Assembly (NCBI GenBank): GCA_947168325.1
Contig: CAMVLN010000045.1
Location: 1-10,682 of the forward strand
Length of the DNA: 10,682 nucleotides
Direction: 5' to 3'
From: an uncultured Elusimicrobia bacterium
GTDB lineage: Bacteria; Elusimicrobiota; Endomicrobiia; Endomicrobiales; Endomicrobiaceae
The position numbers and the translations under genes were made by a program. Under the pieces are notes generated by a model. That model did not search any database. It was not told the origin of the DNA and saw nothing but the letters and a program-made list of their open reading frames with translations. The stretch's first letter is position 1, and each line of letters begins with the position of its first letter. Shown one piece after another: positions 1 through 7,112 of the stretch.

Positions 1-438
1 GATTTGGCTGATTTAGAAGTCAATATTACTATATGTGCAAATGACTTTTTTACTGTGAATAAAAGTATTATAGATGAATAAAATCTTTTAAAATATTCAC
101 ATTCGTTAGTAGGAAAAAGTGTTTTAGTAAGCGGAATAACTTTTGATAGAAATAAAGCCGAGCAAAATATATACAACAATGCAAAAGCTAATATTTTAAT
201 TTTTACTAAATTGCAAGAATTGGACAAAAATAAGCTTGCAATGAAGTATATAGAGTATGGAATTTAAGAAGGCTTTGCAGATGGGTACAAGTGTAGAATA
301 AGAGATGAGTGGCAAATTATACCATCCATTTCATTATCAAATGCATTCTTTTCTCGCTGTAATAAATATGCGAGAATGATTTTAAATGAAACGAATGCAT
401 ATACAACTGATACTATGTACATATTAAGGATGGTATAA
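1..438 (+). pseudogene. Decayed adenine-type DNA methyltransferase, C-terminal part
   Basis: One frame (frame 1) reads from the window edge to a TAA at 436-438, broken by in-frame TAA codons at 79-81 and 265-267. The part after 280 reads GYKCRIRDEW, then PSISLSNAFF, then ILNETNAYTTDTMY. This matches the C-terminal block of type II N6-adenine methyltransferases (Eco57I-like group), where a YKCR-x-R-x-x-W motif precedes a VPS/DAFF motif and an LNEAxAxxTDTxH motif. The catalytic NPPY motif would lie upstream of the window. No frameshift is needed; only the two ochre codons break it. Family members normally continue well past the TDTxH motif, so the stop at 436 also looks like a truncation, just before the IS remnant. 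The gene is almost certainly inactive. Identity rests on recalled family motifs, not a search. Confidence 0.6.
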
Positions 439-467
439 ATAAAAAAGCTTTTGTCGCTACAATCAGT

Positions 468-815
468 TCACACTAATATATCTATTATTAAAATTATTAA
501 AACAAAATAAATAAAAATACAAAACATCAAATCAAGTTTATCATAACGAGTAAATATTCTTTGAAACCTTTTTAATCTTAAGAAAAACCTTTCTACAGTA
601 TTTCTTTTTTTATATAGCTTTTTATCATAATCCCATTTGTCTCTTCTGTTTTTCTTTGGCAAAACAACAGGTATACATTCAAACTCTAACACCTTGTTAC
701 TTATGCTTACTACCTCATATGCTCTATTCATTATAACATACTTGTTTTCAGGTTCCTTTACTCCTTTCATTATTTCTTCTCTTTCTTCTATCAGTATCCT
801 TTTATATCTTTTCAT
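468..815 (-). mobile_element. IS5-like transposase remnant, C-terminal 115 aa
   Basis: The 115-aa reading frame carries the DDE-transposase signature Y-x2-R-x3-E-x6-K at Y68, R71, E75 and K82, within YKKRNTVERFFLRLK and followed by RIFTRYDKLD. This is typical of IS5/IS427-type elements. Residues 26-34 (YVIMNRAYE) align with the second catalytic block, normally (A/M)D-(K/R)-(G/A)-Y; here the catalytic Asp is Asn (codon AAT at 726-728 on the minus strand). The first catalytic Asp and the N-terminal half are missing, and a stop lies in frame just upstream (825-827). A full-length IS5 transposase is usually about 250-330 aa. I found no convincing pair of terminal inverted repeats; the AT-rich sequence on either side may hide decayed ends. 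It is a dead relic that lies directly against the broken methyltransferase. Confidence 0.75.
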
Positions 816-1120
816 CCCTCTATTTTATTTTTTTCCATTAAGTGTTGCTCTGTTGCTCTTCTTTTAGTAACTTGAATTCATAAAATTATTCATAAAATTA
901 TATTATATATGTTGCTATATGTTGCTTTTTTTTTATTTTTTTGATAGCATAAAAAAATAGTTGGTTGCAGGTTGTTATTAATATTGAAAAGATGAGTCCT
1001 ATTTGAGTTTATTAATTTTTTCAATAAAAGAACGGATGTAAGTAAATATTAGCTTGCTTTTAGTTTTAAGATATTAAGTTTGTTAGTTTTTTAATGTAAT
1101 TATGGACAAAGAAAAAATGT
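816..1120. other. Non-coding gap with short repeats, upstream of adk
   Basis: No convincing gene is visible on either strand. The stretch is very AT-rich. It holds a tandem 12-bp repeat (876-900) and a cluster of GTTGCT/GTTGCA motifs between 844 and 976. It must contain or lie near the promoter of the adk-to-rplQ block, because the secY part of the superoperon is not upstream. No promoter stands out: the best loose match is TTGCTT at 922-927 with TAGCAT at 945-950 (17-bp spacing), which is weak. No Shine-Dalgarno of normal strength precedes adk. Confidence 0.5.
876..900. repeat. Tandem 12-bp direct repeat
   Basis: The unit ATTCATAAAATT occurs at 876-887 and again immediately at 888-899, and both copies are followed by A. 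It is a perfect head-to-tail duplication in AT-rich non-coding DNA between the IS remnant and adk. It may be slippage debris; nothing shows a function. Confidence 0.8.
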
Positions 1121-1786
1121 ATGAAACAATTTAATTTTATTCTATTTGGTCCTCCTGGAGCTGGGAAGGGAACTCAAGCGAAGACAATTAGTAGTAAGTT
1201 TAATATTGTTCATCTTTCAACTGGGGATATGATAAGAGAAACAAAAGATGATCCTGTTTTGTCAAAGTATTTAGTATCTGGGCAGTTAGTTCCTGATGAA
1301 GTGATTGTTGAAATTGTAATGAAAAGATTGCAAAAAGAAGATTGCAAAGAAGGTTTTTTATTAGATGGCTTTCCAAGAACTATTTTTCAGGCACAGGAAC
1401 TGGATAGTTTCTTAAAAAAATTAAGTAGAAGAGTATCGGCAGTGTTCTATATAGATATTTCACAAGAAGAAATTATGAAAAGATTATTAAGAAGAAGAGT
1501 TTGTAGTAAATGTGGTGGTAGTTTCAATATAGAACTAAATCCTCCGAAACAAGAAGGTTTTTGTGATTTTTGTGGTGAAAAACTTATACAAAGAAAGGAT
1601 GATAATATTGATACGATAAAAGAAAGATTGTGTGTTTACGAAAAGCAGACAAAGCCATTGATTAAATATTATGAGGAAAAAGGTTGTATTGGCAGGATAG
1701 ATGGAGCGGTTTCTGTGGATAAAGTTTTTAAACAAATAGAAGATTTTGTTAAAAATAATATAAAAATAGAAGGATATTTTGGCTAA
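1121..1786 (+). CDS. adk: Adenylate kinase, long form with zinc-type LID
   Basis: Adenylate kinase catalyses ATP + AMP = 2 ADP in the cytosol. At 221 aa it is the normal long-form length. The P-loop GPPGAGKGT is at residues 10-18, the AMP-site STGDMIR at 33-39, and DGFPRT at 82-87. The LID carries four cysteines in the pattern C128-x2-C131-x16-C148-x2-C151, the zinc-binding version found in many Gram-positive and some Gram-negative lineages; QRKDD (157-161) closes the LID. The ATG at 1121 places the first beta strand directly before the P-loop, as the family requires, although only a poor ribosome binding site (GGACAAAG) precedes it. It is the first gene of the cluster and its 3' end overlaps map by 8 bases. 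secY, the usual upstream neighbour, is missing. Confidence 0.97.
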   Translation: MKQFNFILFGPPGAGKGTQAKTISSKFNIVHLSTGDMIRETKDDPVLSKYLVSGQLVPDEVIVEIVMKRLQKEDCKEGFLLDGFPRTIFQAQELDSFLKKLSRRVSAVFYIDISQEEIMKRLLRRRVCSKCGGSFNIELNPPKQEGFCDFCGEKLIQRKDDNIDTIKERLCVYEKQTKPLIKYYEEKGCIGRIDGAVSVDKVFKQIEDFVKNNIKIEGYFG

Positions 1787-2534
1787 TATAGAATTGAAAA
1801 GTAAAGAAGAAATAGCAAAAATAAGAGTTGCATGTCATGCAGCAGCGGATATTTTGGAGAGTTTAAAAACTTTTATAAAACCTGGTCTTACAACAAAAGA
1901 TATAGATGTAGAAGTTAATAGAAGGATAAGTTCTTTTAATATGAAGCCTGCTTTTCTAGGGTATGGTGGTTTCCCTGGATCGGCTTGTGTTTCAATAAAT
2001 GATGAGCTGGTTCATGGGATACCGAATGCTTCTCGTGAAATTTTTTCTGGTGATATTGTAACAGTGGATATTGGGTGTATTTATCAAGGATACTACTCAG
2101 ATGTAGCTTATACATATCCTGTTGGTAAAGTAGATAAAGAAACACAAAAACTTTTGCAAGTTACAGAAAACTCATTATATAAAGCTATAGAACAAGTCAA
2201 GCCTGGCAATAGGTTAGGAGATGTTTCTTACGCAGTCCAAAATTATGTTGAACTATTTGGTTATTCAGTAGTTCGTGATTATTGTGGTCATGGGCTTGGC
2301 AGAAGTTTGCATGAAGAGCCAAGTGTTCCTAATTATGGAAAACCAGGAACAGGACCAAGATTGTTGCCGGGGATGGTTTTTGCTATAGAGCCTATGGTCA
2401 ATATTGGGACATATAAAGTTGATACTTTATCCAATAAATGGACCGTTGTAACAAGAGATGGGAGTATGTGTGCTCACTTTGAGCATACTGTTGCTGTGAC
2501 CGAGACGGGTTGCGAAATTTTGACGAGAATGTAA
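1779..2534 (+). CDS. map: Methionine aminopeptidase type I
   Basis: It removes the initiator methionine from nascent proteins and is a cytosolic, ribosome-associated metalloenzyme. At 251 aa, with no N-terminal extension, it is type Ia. All five metal ligands are present and fall at the same numbers as in the E. coli enzyme: D97, D108, H171, E204 and E235. The catalytic histidines H79 and H178 are present too. The start is a TTG inside the last codons of adk, with AGAAGGA at 1768-1774 as ribosome binding site. It gives MANIELKSKEEI, the usual beginning of the family, and no better ATG is available. The overlap and rare start codon suggest expression coupled to adk. The adk-map-infA order is the standard one. 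Confidence 0.97.
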   Translation: MANIELKSKEEIAKIRVACHAAADILESLKTFIKPGLTTKDIDVEVNRRISSFNMKPAFLGYGGFPGSACVSINDELVHGIPNASREIFSGDIVTVDIGCIYQGYYSDVAYTYPVGKVDKETQKLLQVTENSLYKAIEQVKPGNRLGDVSYAVQNYVELFGYSVVRDYCGHGLGRSLHEEPSVPNYGKPGTGPRLLPGMVFAIEPMVNIGTYKVDTLSNKWTVVTRDGSMCAHFEHTVAVTETGCEILTRM

Positions 2535-2549
2535 TATAGTAGAGAGTTC

Positions 2550-2575
2550 TTCTTTTATCTTTTTAGATAAAAGAA
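2550..2575. other. 11-bp perfect stem-loop between map and infA
   Basis: TTCTTTTATCT (2550-2560) is followed by a TTTT loop and its exact reverse complement (2565-2575). No run of T follows on the plus strand, and the downstream gene is co-directional, so it is not a classical terminator. It could stabilise mRNA ends at a processing site, or attenuate between map and infA. Function is inference; the pairing is visible directly. Confidence 0.55.
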
Positions 2576-2604
2576 AGTAAAAATTTGGCAATAAAGGTAA
2601 TAAA

Positions 2605-2823
2605 ATGGCAAAAGAAGAGAAAGTTGAAGTTTCAGGCAAAATACTTGAATCATTGCCTAATGCAATGTTTAAAGTAGAAATAGAAGGAGGGCATGTTATT
2701 TTGGCACATATTTGTGGCAAGATGAGGATGCACTACATAAAGATATTGCCTGGTGATAAAGTAAAAGTAGAGCTTTCTCCTTATGATTTAACAAGAGGAA
2801 GGATTATATATAGAGATAAATAG
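2605..2823 (+). CDS. infA: Translation initiation factor IF-1
   Basis: IF-1 is a single S1/OB-fold protein that binds the ribosomal A site during initiation. The 72-aa length is exactly the family norm. Recognisable blocks are the GKILESLPNAMFKV strand region (residues 11-24), HICGKMRMHYIKILPGDKV (34-52) and the YDLTRGRI end (60-67). The start follows AAAGG about 8 bases upstream. It stands 70 bases after map, with a perfect hairpin in the gap, and its TAG stop is part of the ribosome binding site of rpmJ. Confidence 0.98.
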   Translation: MAKEEKVEVSGKILESLPNAMFKVEIEGGHVILAHICGKMRMHYIKILPGDKVKVELSPYDLTRGRIIYRDK

Positions 2824-2833
2824 GAGCAAAATA

Positions 2834-2947
2834 ATGAAAGTTAGAGCATCAGTAAAACCTATATGTCAAAAATGTAAGGTTATAAAAAGAAAAGGTGTTG
2901 TAAGGGTTGTTTGTGAAGATCCTAGACATAAACAAAGACAAGGGTAG
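2834..2947 (+). CDS. rpmJ: 50S ribosomal protein L36, zinc-binding form
   Basis: This short gene encodes 37 aa, beginning MKVRASVKPICQKCKV and ending DPRHKQRQG. It is the standard length and ends for L36, a small protein of the large subunit placed between infA and rpsM in most bacteria. Zinc ligands are present as C11-x2-C14-x12-C27-x4-H32, so this is the C+ paralogue rather than the zinc-independent form made under zinc starvation. The ribosome binding site TAGGAG (2821-2826) includes the stop codon of infA, which suggests translational coupling. Confidence 0.97.
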   Translation: MKVRASVKPICQKCKVIKRKGVVRVVCEDPRHKQRQG

Positions 2948-3020
2948 TTTTTGTTGTGTAAATTTTTGTTTTTTAAGTTTTATGGTAGAAAATAAAATAT
3001 TTTAGATGAGGGGAAACATA

Positions 3021-3425
3021 ATGGCAAGAGTTACCGGTGTAGATTTACCGAAGAATAAAAGGTTAGATATTGCATTAAGATATATTTATGGAATAGGGCC
3101 TGTTTTTTCAGATGCAATTATCAAAGAACTGGGGCTTGATCCTGCAAAAAGGGTAAAAGATCTTACAGAAGCTGAAGTTAACCAAATTAATAATCTTATA
3201 ACAAAAGAATATAAAGTTGAAGGTGATTTGAGAAGAGAAATCCAAGCAAATATTAAGAGACTGATAGATATTGGTTCGTATAGAGGGATGAGGCATAAAA
3301 GAAATCTTCCTGTAAGAGGGCAAAGAAGTAAAACCAATGCAAGAACAAGAAGAGGCAAAAGAAAAACTGTTGGTGCAGGTACTAATAAGGCAACAGTTCA
3401 AAAAGCTGGTGCAACTAAGAAGTAA
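3021..3425 (+). CDS. rpsM: 30S ribosomal protein S13
   Basis: S13 sits in the head of the small subunit and contacts the P-site tRNA and 5S-region bridges. The protein is 134 aa from this start. It opens MARVTGVDLPKNKR, carries the helix-two-turn-helix region with YGIG (residues 24-27) and has the conserved SYRGMRHKRNLPVRGQR block near residue 90, with a basic tail. An ATG 15 bases upstream (3006) is also in frame, but 3021 is preferred because it gives the canonical MAR start and has GAGGGGAA (3008-3015) at good spacing; the upstream ATG overlaps that site. The 73-base gap after rpmJ is the widest between ribosomal-protein genes here and could hold a regulatory site, though I see no defined one. 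Confidence 0.96.
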   Translation: MARVTGVDLPKNKRLDIALRYIYGIGPVFSDAIIKELGLDPAKRVKDLTEAEVNQINNLITKEYKVEGDLRREIQANIKRLIDIGSYRGMRHKRNLPVRGQRSKTNARTRRGKRKTVGAGTNKATVQKAGATKK

Positions 3426-3463
3426 GATTTGACACAATGAAATAAGTTTGGAGGCTTAATATA

Positions 3464-3862
3464 ATGGCAGAAGATAAAAAGAAGGCTGTTACAGCAAAAA
3501 GAAAAATAAAATTTACTGGTGGAATGGCAAGAGCATATGTTCAATCAACTTTTAATAATACTATTGTTAGTATTACAGATGATAAAGGTAACACGATAGT
3601 TTGGGCATCTGCTGGGGGTGCAGGATTTAAAGGAGCAAAAAAAGGGACTCCGTTTGCAGCTCAAATGACAGCTGCGGCAGTTGGAAAAAAAGCATTGGAT
3701 TGCGGAGTAAAACAAATTTCTGTTTTCGTTAATGGTCCCGGACCAGGAAGAGAGACAGCAATTAGGGGGCTTCAATCTTCAGGACTTGTGATATCGGCAA
3801 TTAGAGATGTGACCCCGATTCCACATGATGGTTGCCGTCCACCAAAACCAAGAAGAGTGTAA
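3464..3862 (+). CDS. rpsK: 30S ribosomal protein S11
   Basis: S11 lies on the platform of the small subunit near the mRNA exit and binds 16S rRNA with S18 and S6. The protein is 132 aa. Typical blocks are AYVQSTFNNTIVSITD (residues 24-39), GNTIVWASAGGAGFKG (42-57), the VNGPGPGRETAIRGL segment near residue 90, and the end TPIPHDGCRPPKPRRV, which is the family's usual C terminus. A ribosome binding site GGAGG (3450-3454) precedes the ATG. It lies 38 bases after rpsM and 51 before rpsD, within the alpha operon order. Confidence 0.98.
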   Translation: MAEDKKKAVTAKRKIKFTGGMARAYVQSTFNNTIVSITDDKGNTIVWASAGGAGFKGAKKGTPFAAQMTAAAVGKKALDCGVKQISVFVNGPGPGRETAIRGLQSSGLVISAIRDVTPIPHDGCRPPKPRRV

Positions 3863-3913
3863 TAATATTTTTGAATATGTAAATTAGAAAAATTTATCGG
3901 AGGATTTTAATAG

Positions 3914-4540
3914 ATGGCACGTTACATTGGTTCAGCTTGCAAGCAATGCAGGGCAGAAAGAGAAAAATTATTTTTAAAAGGAGAAAGATGTATTTCACCA
4001 AAATGTGCATTAGATAGAAAAAGAGGAAAAAATGCTCCGGGACAGCACGGAGCAAAAAAAGGTAAGATGTCAGATTATGCAAGGCATCTGAGAGAAAAAC
4101 AAAAGGCAAGAAGAGTTTTTGGTTTGACTGAACAACAATTTAAAAGATATTTTATTGTTGCAGAAAAGATGTCAGGTCTTACAAGTGATACTTTGTTAAA
4201 ACTTCTTGAGATGAGGCTTGATAATGTTGTATACAAATTAGGTCTTTCTTTTTCAAGGAAGAATGCAAGACAAATGGTTATGCACGGATTAATTTATGTT
4301 AATGGAAAGAAAATAGATGTTCCAAGATACCAAGTTAAAAAAGATGATGTTATAACTGTAAAGGCAAGTTATAAAGAGAATGTTAACTTAAAAAAACTTA
4401 TGGAAAATCCGGTGGCTGTTCCAAGCTGGTTGATATTTAATAAAGATAATATTGAGGGAAAAGTTGTTAATGAGCCATTAAAAGAAGATTTTTCACATCC
4501 TATAAATGGGCAGTTAATTGTGGAATTCTATTCAAAATAA
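3914..4540 (+). CDS. rpsD: 30S ribosomal protein S4, zinc-binding form
   Basis: S4 is a primary 16S rRNA binder that starts assembly of the 30S body and in many bacteria represses its own operon. The protein is 208 aa. The N-terminal zinc motif is complete: C9-x2-C12-x13-C26-x4-C31, so it is the C+ type. The S4 RNA-binding domain follows from about residue 95, starting MRLDNVVYKLGLSFSRKNAR and containing MHGLIYVNGKK. GGAGG at 3899-3903 precedes the ATG at good spacing. Position between rpsK and rpoA is the classical alpha-operon arrangement. I see no pseudoknot that I can defend as an S4 autoregulatory site. Confidence 0.98.
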   Translation: MARYIGSACKQCRAEREKLFLKGERCISPKCALDRKRGKNAPGQHGAKKGKMSDYARHLREKQKARRVFGLTEQQFKRYFIVAEKMSGLTSDTLLKLLEMRLDNVVYKLGLSFSRKNARQMVMHGLIYVNGKKIDVPRYQVKKDDVITVKASYKENVNLKKLMENPVAVPSWLIFNKDNIEGKVVNEPLKEDFSHPINGQLIVEFYSK

Positions 4541-4583
4541 AAAATAGCCACTTGTAAAAAGTGAGTTAAATGGAGTTTATAGC

Positions 4584-5564
4584 ATGAAAATGCAAGAAGA
4601 AAAACAAGATAAAAATTTAGGAAGACTTGAAAAATTAGAGTTAGAGGAAAAGACAGCTACAGGAACATTTGGAAGATTTATAGCTCAACCTTTTGATAGG
4701 GGTTATGGTAATACAATTGGAAATTCTTTAAGAAGAGTTTTACTTTCAAGTATTGAAGGTGCAGCAATAACATCTGTAACAATAAAAGGTGCAGAACATG
4801 AATATTCAGTTCTTAAAGGTGTTAGAGAAGATGCTTTGCAAATTATTCTTAATCTTAAAAAGATTAGAGTTAAATTAAATTCTAATGGACCTGAAAAAAT
4901 TTACTTAAAAACAACAAAGTATGGGAAAATTACGGCTGGAGATATAGAAAAAAATTCTTCAGTGGAGATAAAGAATCTTGAACAAGAGATTGCCAACATA
5001 GATTACGGAACAACTTTGGAAATGGAAATGGAGGTTTCCAAAGGTAGAGGGTATGTTAGAGCAGAACAAGTAAAGAGTCATAAATATGCAGCAAACACTA
5101 TAATTATGGATGCTTTGTTTTCTCCTGTAACGAAGGTTAATTATGAAGTTGAGAATACAAGAGTAGGACAAGATTTAAATTATGATAGACTTATTATGGA
5201 AATATGGACAGATGGGACTATTACTCCCCAAAATGCTTTAATAGAATCTGCGAAAATATTAAGAGATAGACTCACGATTTTTACAGGAGAGCAAAATATA
5301 AATACAAGTGAAGAAGCTGTTGTTACAGGGAAAGCAGAGCAAGAAGATAAAATAGAAGACTTAAATGATAAATTAGTTAGTATATTGGATTTATCTGTAA
5401 GAGCTTCAAATAGTTTAAAAAATGCGGAAATAGAAACAATAGGACAGCTTATTTCTTATTCAGAAGTGGATCTTATGGAGTTTGATAAGTTTGGAAAAAC
5501 TTCGTTAAAAGAAATAAAAGAAAAACTAGCGGCAATTGGGTTGTCTTTGAAGGAGCAATTATAA
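4584..5564 (+). CDS. rpoA: RNA polymerase alpha subunit
   Basis: Alpha dimerises to nucleate RNA polymerase assembly, and its C-terminal domain contacts UP elements and activators. At 326 aa it is full-length. The N-terminal domain shows FGRFIAQPFDRGYGNTIGN and NSLRRVLLSS (about residues 29-57). A charged linker lies near 240-265. The C-terminal domain has LSVRASNSLKNA and FGKTSLKEIKEKLA, keeping the Arg and Asn of the DNA-contacting helix and the Gly-Lys-Ser of the second contact. Nothing essential is missing. The start uses ATGAAAATGC after TGGAG about 12 bases upstream; the second ATG at 4590 is an alternative. The last base overlaps the ATG of rplQ (TAATG), a sign of translational coupling. 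Confidence 0.98.
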   Translation: MKMQEEKQDKNLGRLEKLELEEKTATGTFGRFIAQPFDRGYGNTIGNSLRRVLLSSIEGAAITSVTIKGAEHEYSVLKGVREDALQIILNLKKIRVKLNSNGPEKIYLKTTKYGKITAGDIEKNSSVEIKNLEQEIANIDYGTTLEMEMEVSKGRGYVRAEQVKSHKYAANTIIMDALFSPVTKVNYEVENTRVGQDLNYDRLIMEIWTDGTITPQNALIESAKILRDRLTIFTGEQNINTSEEAVVTGKAEQEDKIEDLNDKLVSILDLSVRASNSLKNAEIETIGQLISYSEVDLMEFDKFGKTSLKEIKEKLAAIGLSLKEQL

Positions 5565-5917
5565 TGATAAAGAATCTTAATGGAAGGAAACTTGCAGTTA
5601 CCCCGTCACATAAAAAAGCTATGATGAGAAATATGGCAACATCTTTGTTCTTGCATGAAAAAGTTACAACAACTGTTCCAAGAGCAAAAGAGGTTGTTAA
5701 GTTTGCAGAAAAGTTAATAACAAAAGCAAAGGTAGCAGATTTAAATGCTAAAAAAGCTTTACATGCAGAAATAGCAAATAAAGAAGTTGTTAAAAAAGTT
5801 TTTGAAGTTTTAGTTCCAAGGTATAAAGAAAGAAATGGTGGATACACACAAATATTTAAACTTGGATTAAGAAAGGGCGATTGTGCAGAAATGGCAATGA
5901 TTAAGTTGGTAATATAA
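5564..5917 (+). CDS. rplQ: 50S ribosomal protein L17
   Basis: L17 is a large-subunit protein near the peptide exit tunnel. The protein is 117 aa, close to the short form seen outside Enterobacteria. The opening block MIKNLNGRKLAVTPSHKKAM resembles the family's GRKLGR-x-x-x-HRxAM-type start, followed by RNMATSLFLHEKVTTTVPRAKEV, a highly conserved stretch, and the end KLGLRKGDCAEMAMIKLV. The ribosome binding site AAGGAG lies inside the end of rpoA. It is the last gene of the cluster; a strong terminator follows 40 bases after the stop. Confidence 0.98.
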   Translation: MIKNLNGRKLAVTPSHKKAMMRNMATSLFLHEKVTTTVPRAKEVVKFAEKLITKAKVADLNAKKALHAEIANKEVVKKVFEVLVPRYKERNGGYTQIFKLGLRKGDCAEMAMIKLVI

Positions 5918-5957
5918 GAGAGTTTTTAATTTATAAAATTTTATTTATAATAATATT

Positions 5958-6001
5958 ATAGGCATTATCTATTTGTTTTATTAGATAGTGCCTATTTTTT
6001 T
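5958..6001 (+). terminator. Intrinsic terminator after rplQ
   Basis: A 14-bp stem with one G-U pair is formed by 5958-5971 and 5982-5995, with a 10-base loop and a run of seven T at 5995-6001. It ends the adk-rplQ transcript 40 bases downstream of rplQ. This is the clearest terminator in the window. Confidence 0.9.
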
Positions 6002-6022
6002 AACATATTTAATTTTCAAATA

Positions 6023-6031
6023 TGCTATAAT
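6023..6031 (+). promoter_or_regulatory. Extended -10 promoter for hldD
   Basis: TGCTATAAT at 6023-6031 is a perfect extended -10 element (TGn followed by TATAAT). It begins 21 bases after the rplQ terminator and lies 28 bases upstream of the hldD start. No good -35 hexamer is seen (TTAACA at 6000-6005 is 20 bases away), which fits extended -10 promoters. The ribosome binding site AAGGAG (6049-6054) is between it and the ATG. Confidence 0.65.
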
Positions 6032-6059
6032 AATTGCAACATATTGTTAAGGAGAAAAA

Positions 6060-7019
6060 ATGATAATAGTTACTGGAGGGGCTGGGTTTATAGGGAGTTG
6101 TTTTTTATGGAAGTTAAATCAAGAAAAAATTGAAGATATTTTAGTTGTTGATCATTTAGATAATGGCGAAAAATGGAAAAATCTTGTAGGGAAAAAATTT
6201 TACGATTATATGCAAAAAGAAGATTTTATACTAGCAGTAAAAGAAAGAAAAATTGAAAAGCCACAGGCAATAGTTCATTTAGGAGCATGTAGTTCTACAA
6301 CACAAACGGATGCGAATTATTATATTCATAACAACTTTGAATATTCTAAAACACTTGCTTTATGGGCAATGGAGTTAGGTATACCTTTTTTATATGCATC
6401 TTCAGCAGCAACTTATGGAGATGGAGCAAATGGTTATGACGATATGTGTGATATTGATAAACTTGCCCCGCTAAATATGTATGGTTATTCAAAACAAATA
6501 TTTGATTTATGGATTTTAAGGCACAAATATAGTAATAGAGTTTGTGGAATAAAATTCTTTAATGTTTTTGGTCCAAATGAATATCATAAGGGGACAATGA
6601 AAAGTGTTATCTGTAAAACTTATGACGATGTTGCACAAAAAGGTTTAATAAGATTATTCAAATCATATAATAGCAAATATGGCAACGGTCAATCTTTAAG
6701 AGATTTTGTTTATATAAAAGATGTTGTTGAAGTTATGTTTTTCTTATTAAACAATCCAAAAAATACAGGATTATTTAATATTGGAACAGGAAAAGCAAGA
6801 AGTTGGAACGATATAGCAAAATCAATGTTTAAAGCTGTAGGAAAGCCAACAAATATTGAATATTTTGAAATGCCAGAAATTTTAAGAGGGAAATACCAAT
6901 ATTTTACCGAAGCTAAAATGGATAAAATAAAACTTGCAGGGTGCAACCATAAATTTATGGAACTAGAAGATTCTATAAAAGACTATTGTAGCTATTTAAA
7001 AAATAAAAGTTATCTTTAG
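6060..7019 (+). CDS. hldD: ADP-L-glycero-D-manno-heptose 6-epimerase
   Basis: HldD converts ADP-D-glycero- to ADP-L-glycero-beta-D-manno-heptose, the last step in making the activated heptose for the LPS inner core. The protein is 319 aa, close to the usual 310. It has the short-chain dehydrogenase/reductase Rossmann motif TGGAGFIGS (residues 5-13), the HldD-specific GACSSTTQTD (75-84), the LYASSAATYG block (111-120) with S115, and Y141-x3-K145 (MYGYSK). This set matches HldD rather than a general sugar epimerase. AAGGAGA precedes the ATG. It stands alone on its own promoter after the ribosomal cluster; the rest of the heptose pathway is not in the window. It is the main evidence for a Gram-negative envelope. 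Confidence 0.93.
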   Translation: MIIVTGGAGFIGSCFLWKLNQEKIEDILVVDHLDNGEKWKNLVGKKFYDYMQKEDFILAVKERKIEKPQAIVHLGACSSTTQTDANYYIHNNFEYSKTLALWAMELGIPFLYASSAATYGDGANGYDDMCDIDKLAPLNMYGYSKQIFDLWILRHKYSNRVCGIKFFNVFGPNEYHKGTMKSVICKTYDDVAQKGLIRLFKSYNSKYGNGQSLRDFVYIKDVVEVMFFLLNNPKNTGLFNIGTGKARSWNDIAKSMFKAVGKPTNIEYFEMPEILRGKYQYFTEAKMDKIKLAGCNHKFMELEDSIKDYCSYLKNKSYL

Positions 7020-7055
7020 TAAAAATAGCATAACAAAATCCTTATTCTTTTTAAG

Positions 7056-7081
7056 AAAAAATTTTATATATAAAATTTTTT
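7056..7081. repeat. Perfect 26-bp AT-only palindrome after hldD
   Basis: The 26 bases are self-complementary, with A6T4 at one end and A4T6 at the other and ATATAT in the middle. It lies 36 bases after the hldD stop. It may act as a weak terminator (T6 end), or be chance in AT-rich DNA. The stronger candidate is the hairpin at 7113-7151. Confidence 0.5.
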
Positions 7082-7112
7082 AATGCAACAGTAAATTTAA
7101 AATTACTTATAA

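Noticed and set aside
79..267. Stop-codon reassignment or readthrough to explain TAA codons in the methyltransferase
   Set aside because: Many intact genes here (for example rpsM, rpsK, rpsD, rpoA, rplQ) end in TAA at the normal family length, so TAA is a true stop.
637..867. Plus-strand ORF of 76 aa, rich in Leu, Ser and Phe
   Set aside because: It is the complement of the IS5-like transposase remnant; the minus strand carries the recognisable DDE signature.
3006..3020. Upstream in-frame ATG for rpsM
   Set aside because: It overlaps the ribosome binding site that serves the canonical MAR start at 3021.
4549..4563. Small hairpin CACTT-GTAAA-AAGTG between rpsD and rpoA
   Set aside because: Only five base pairs with no T-run; too weak to call a site.
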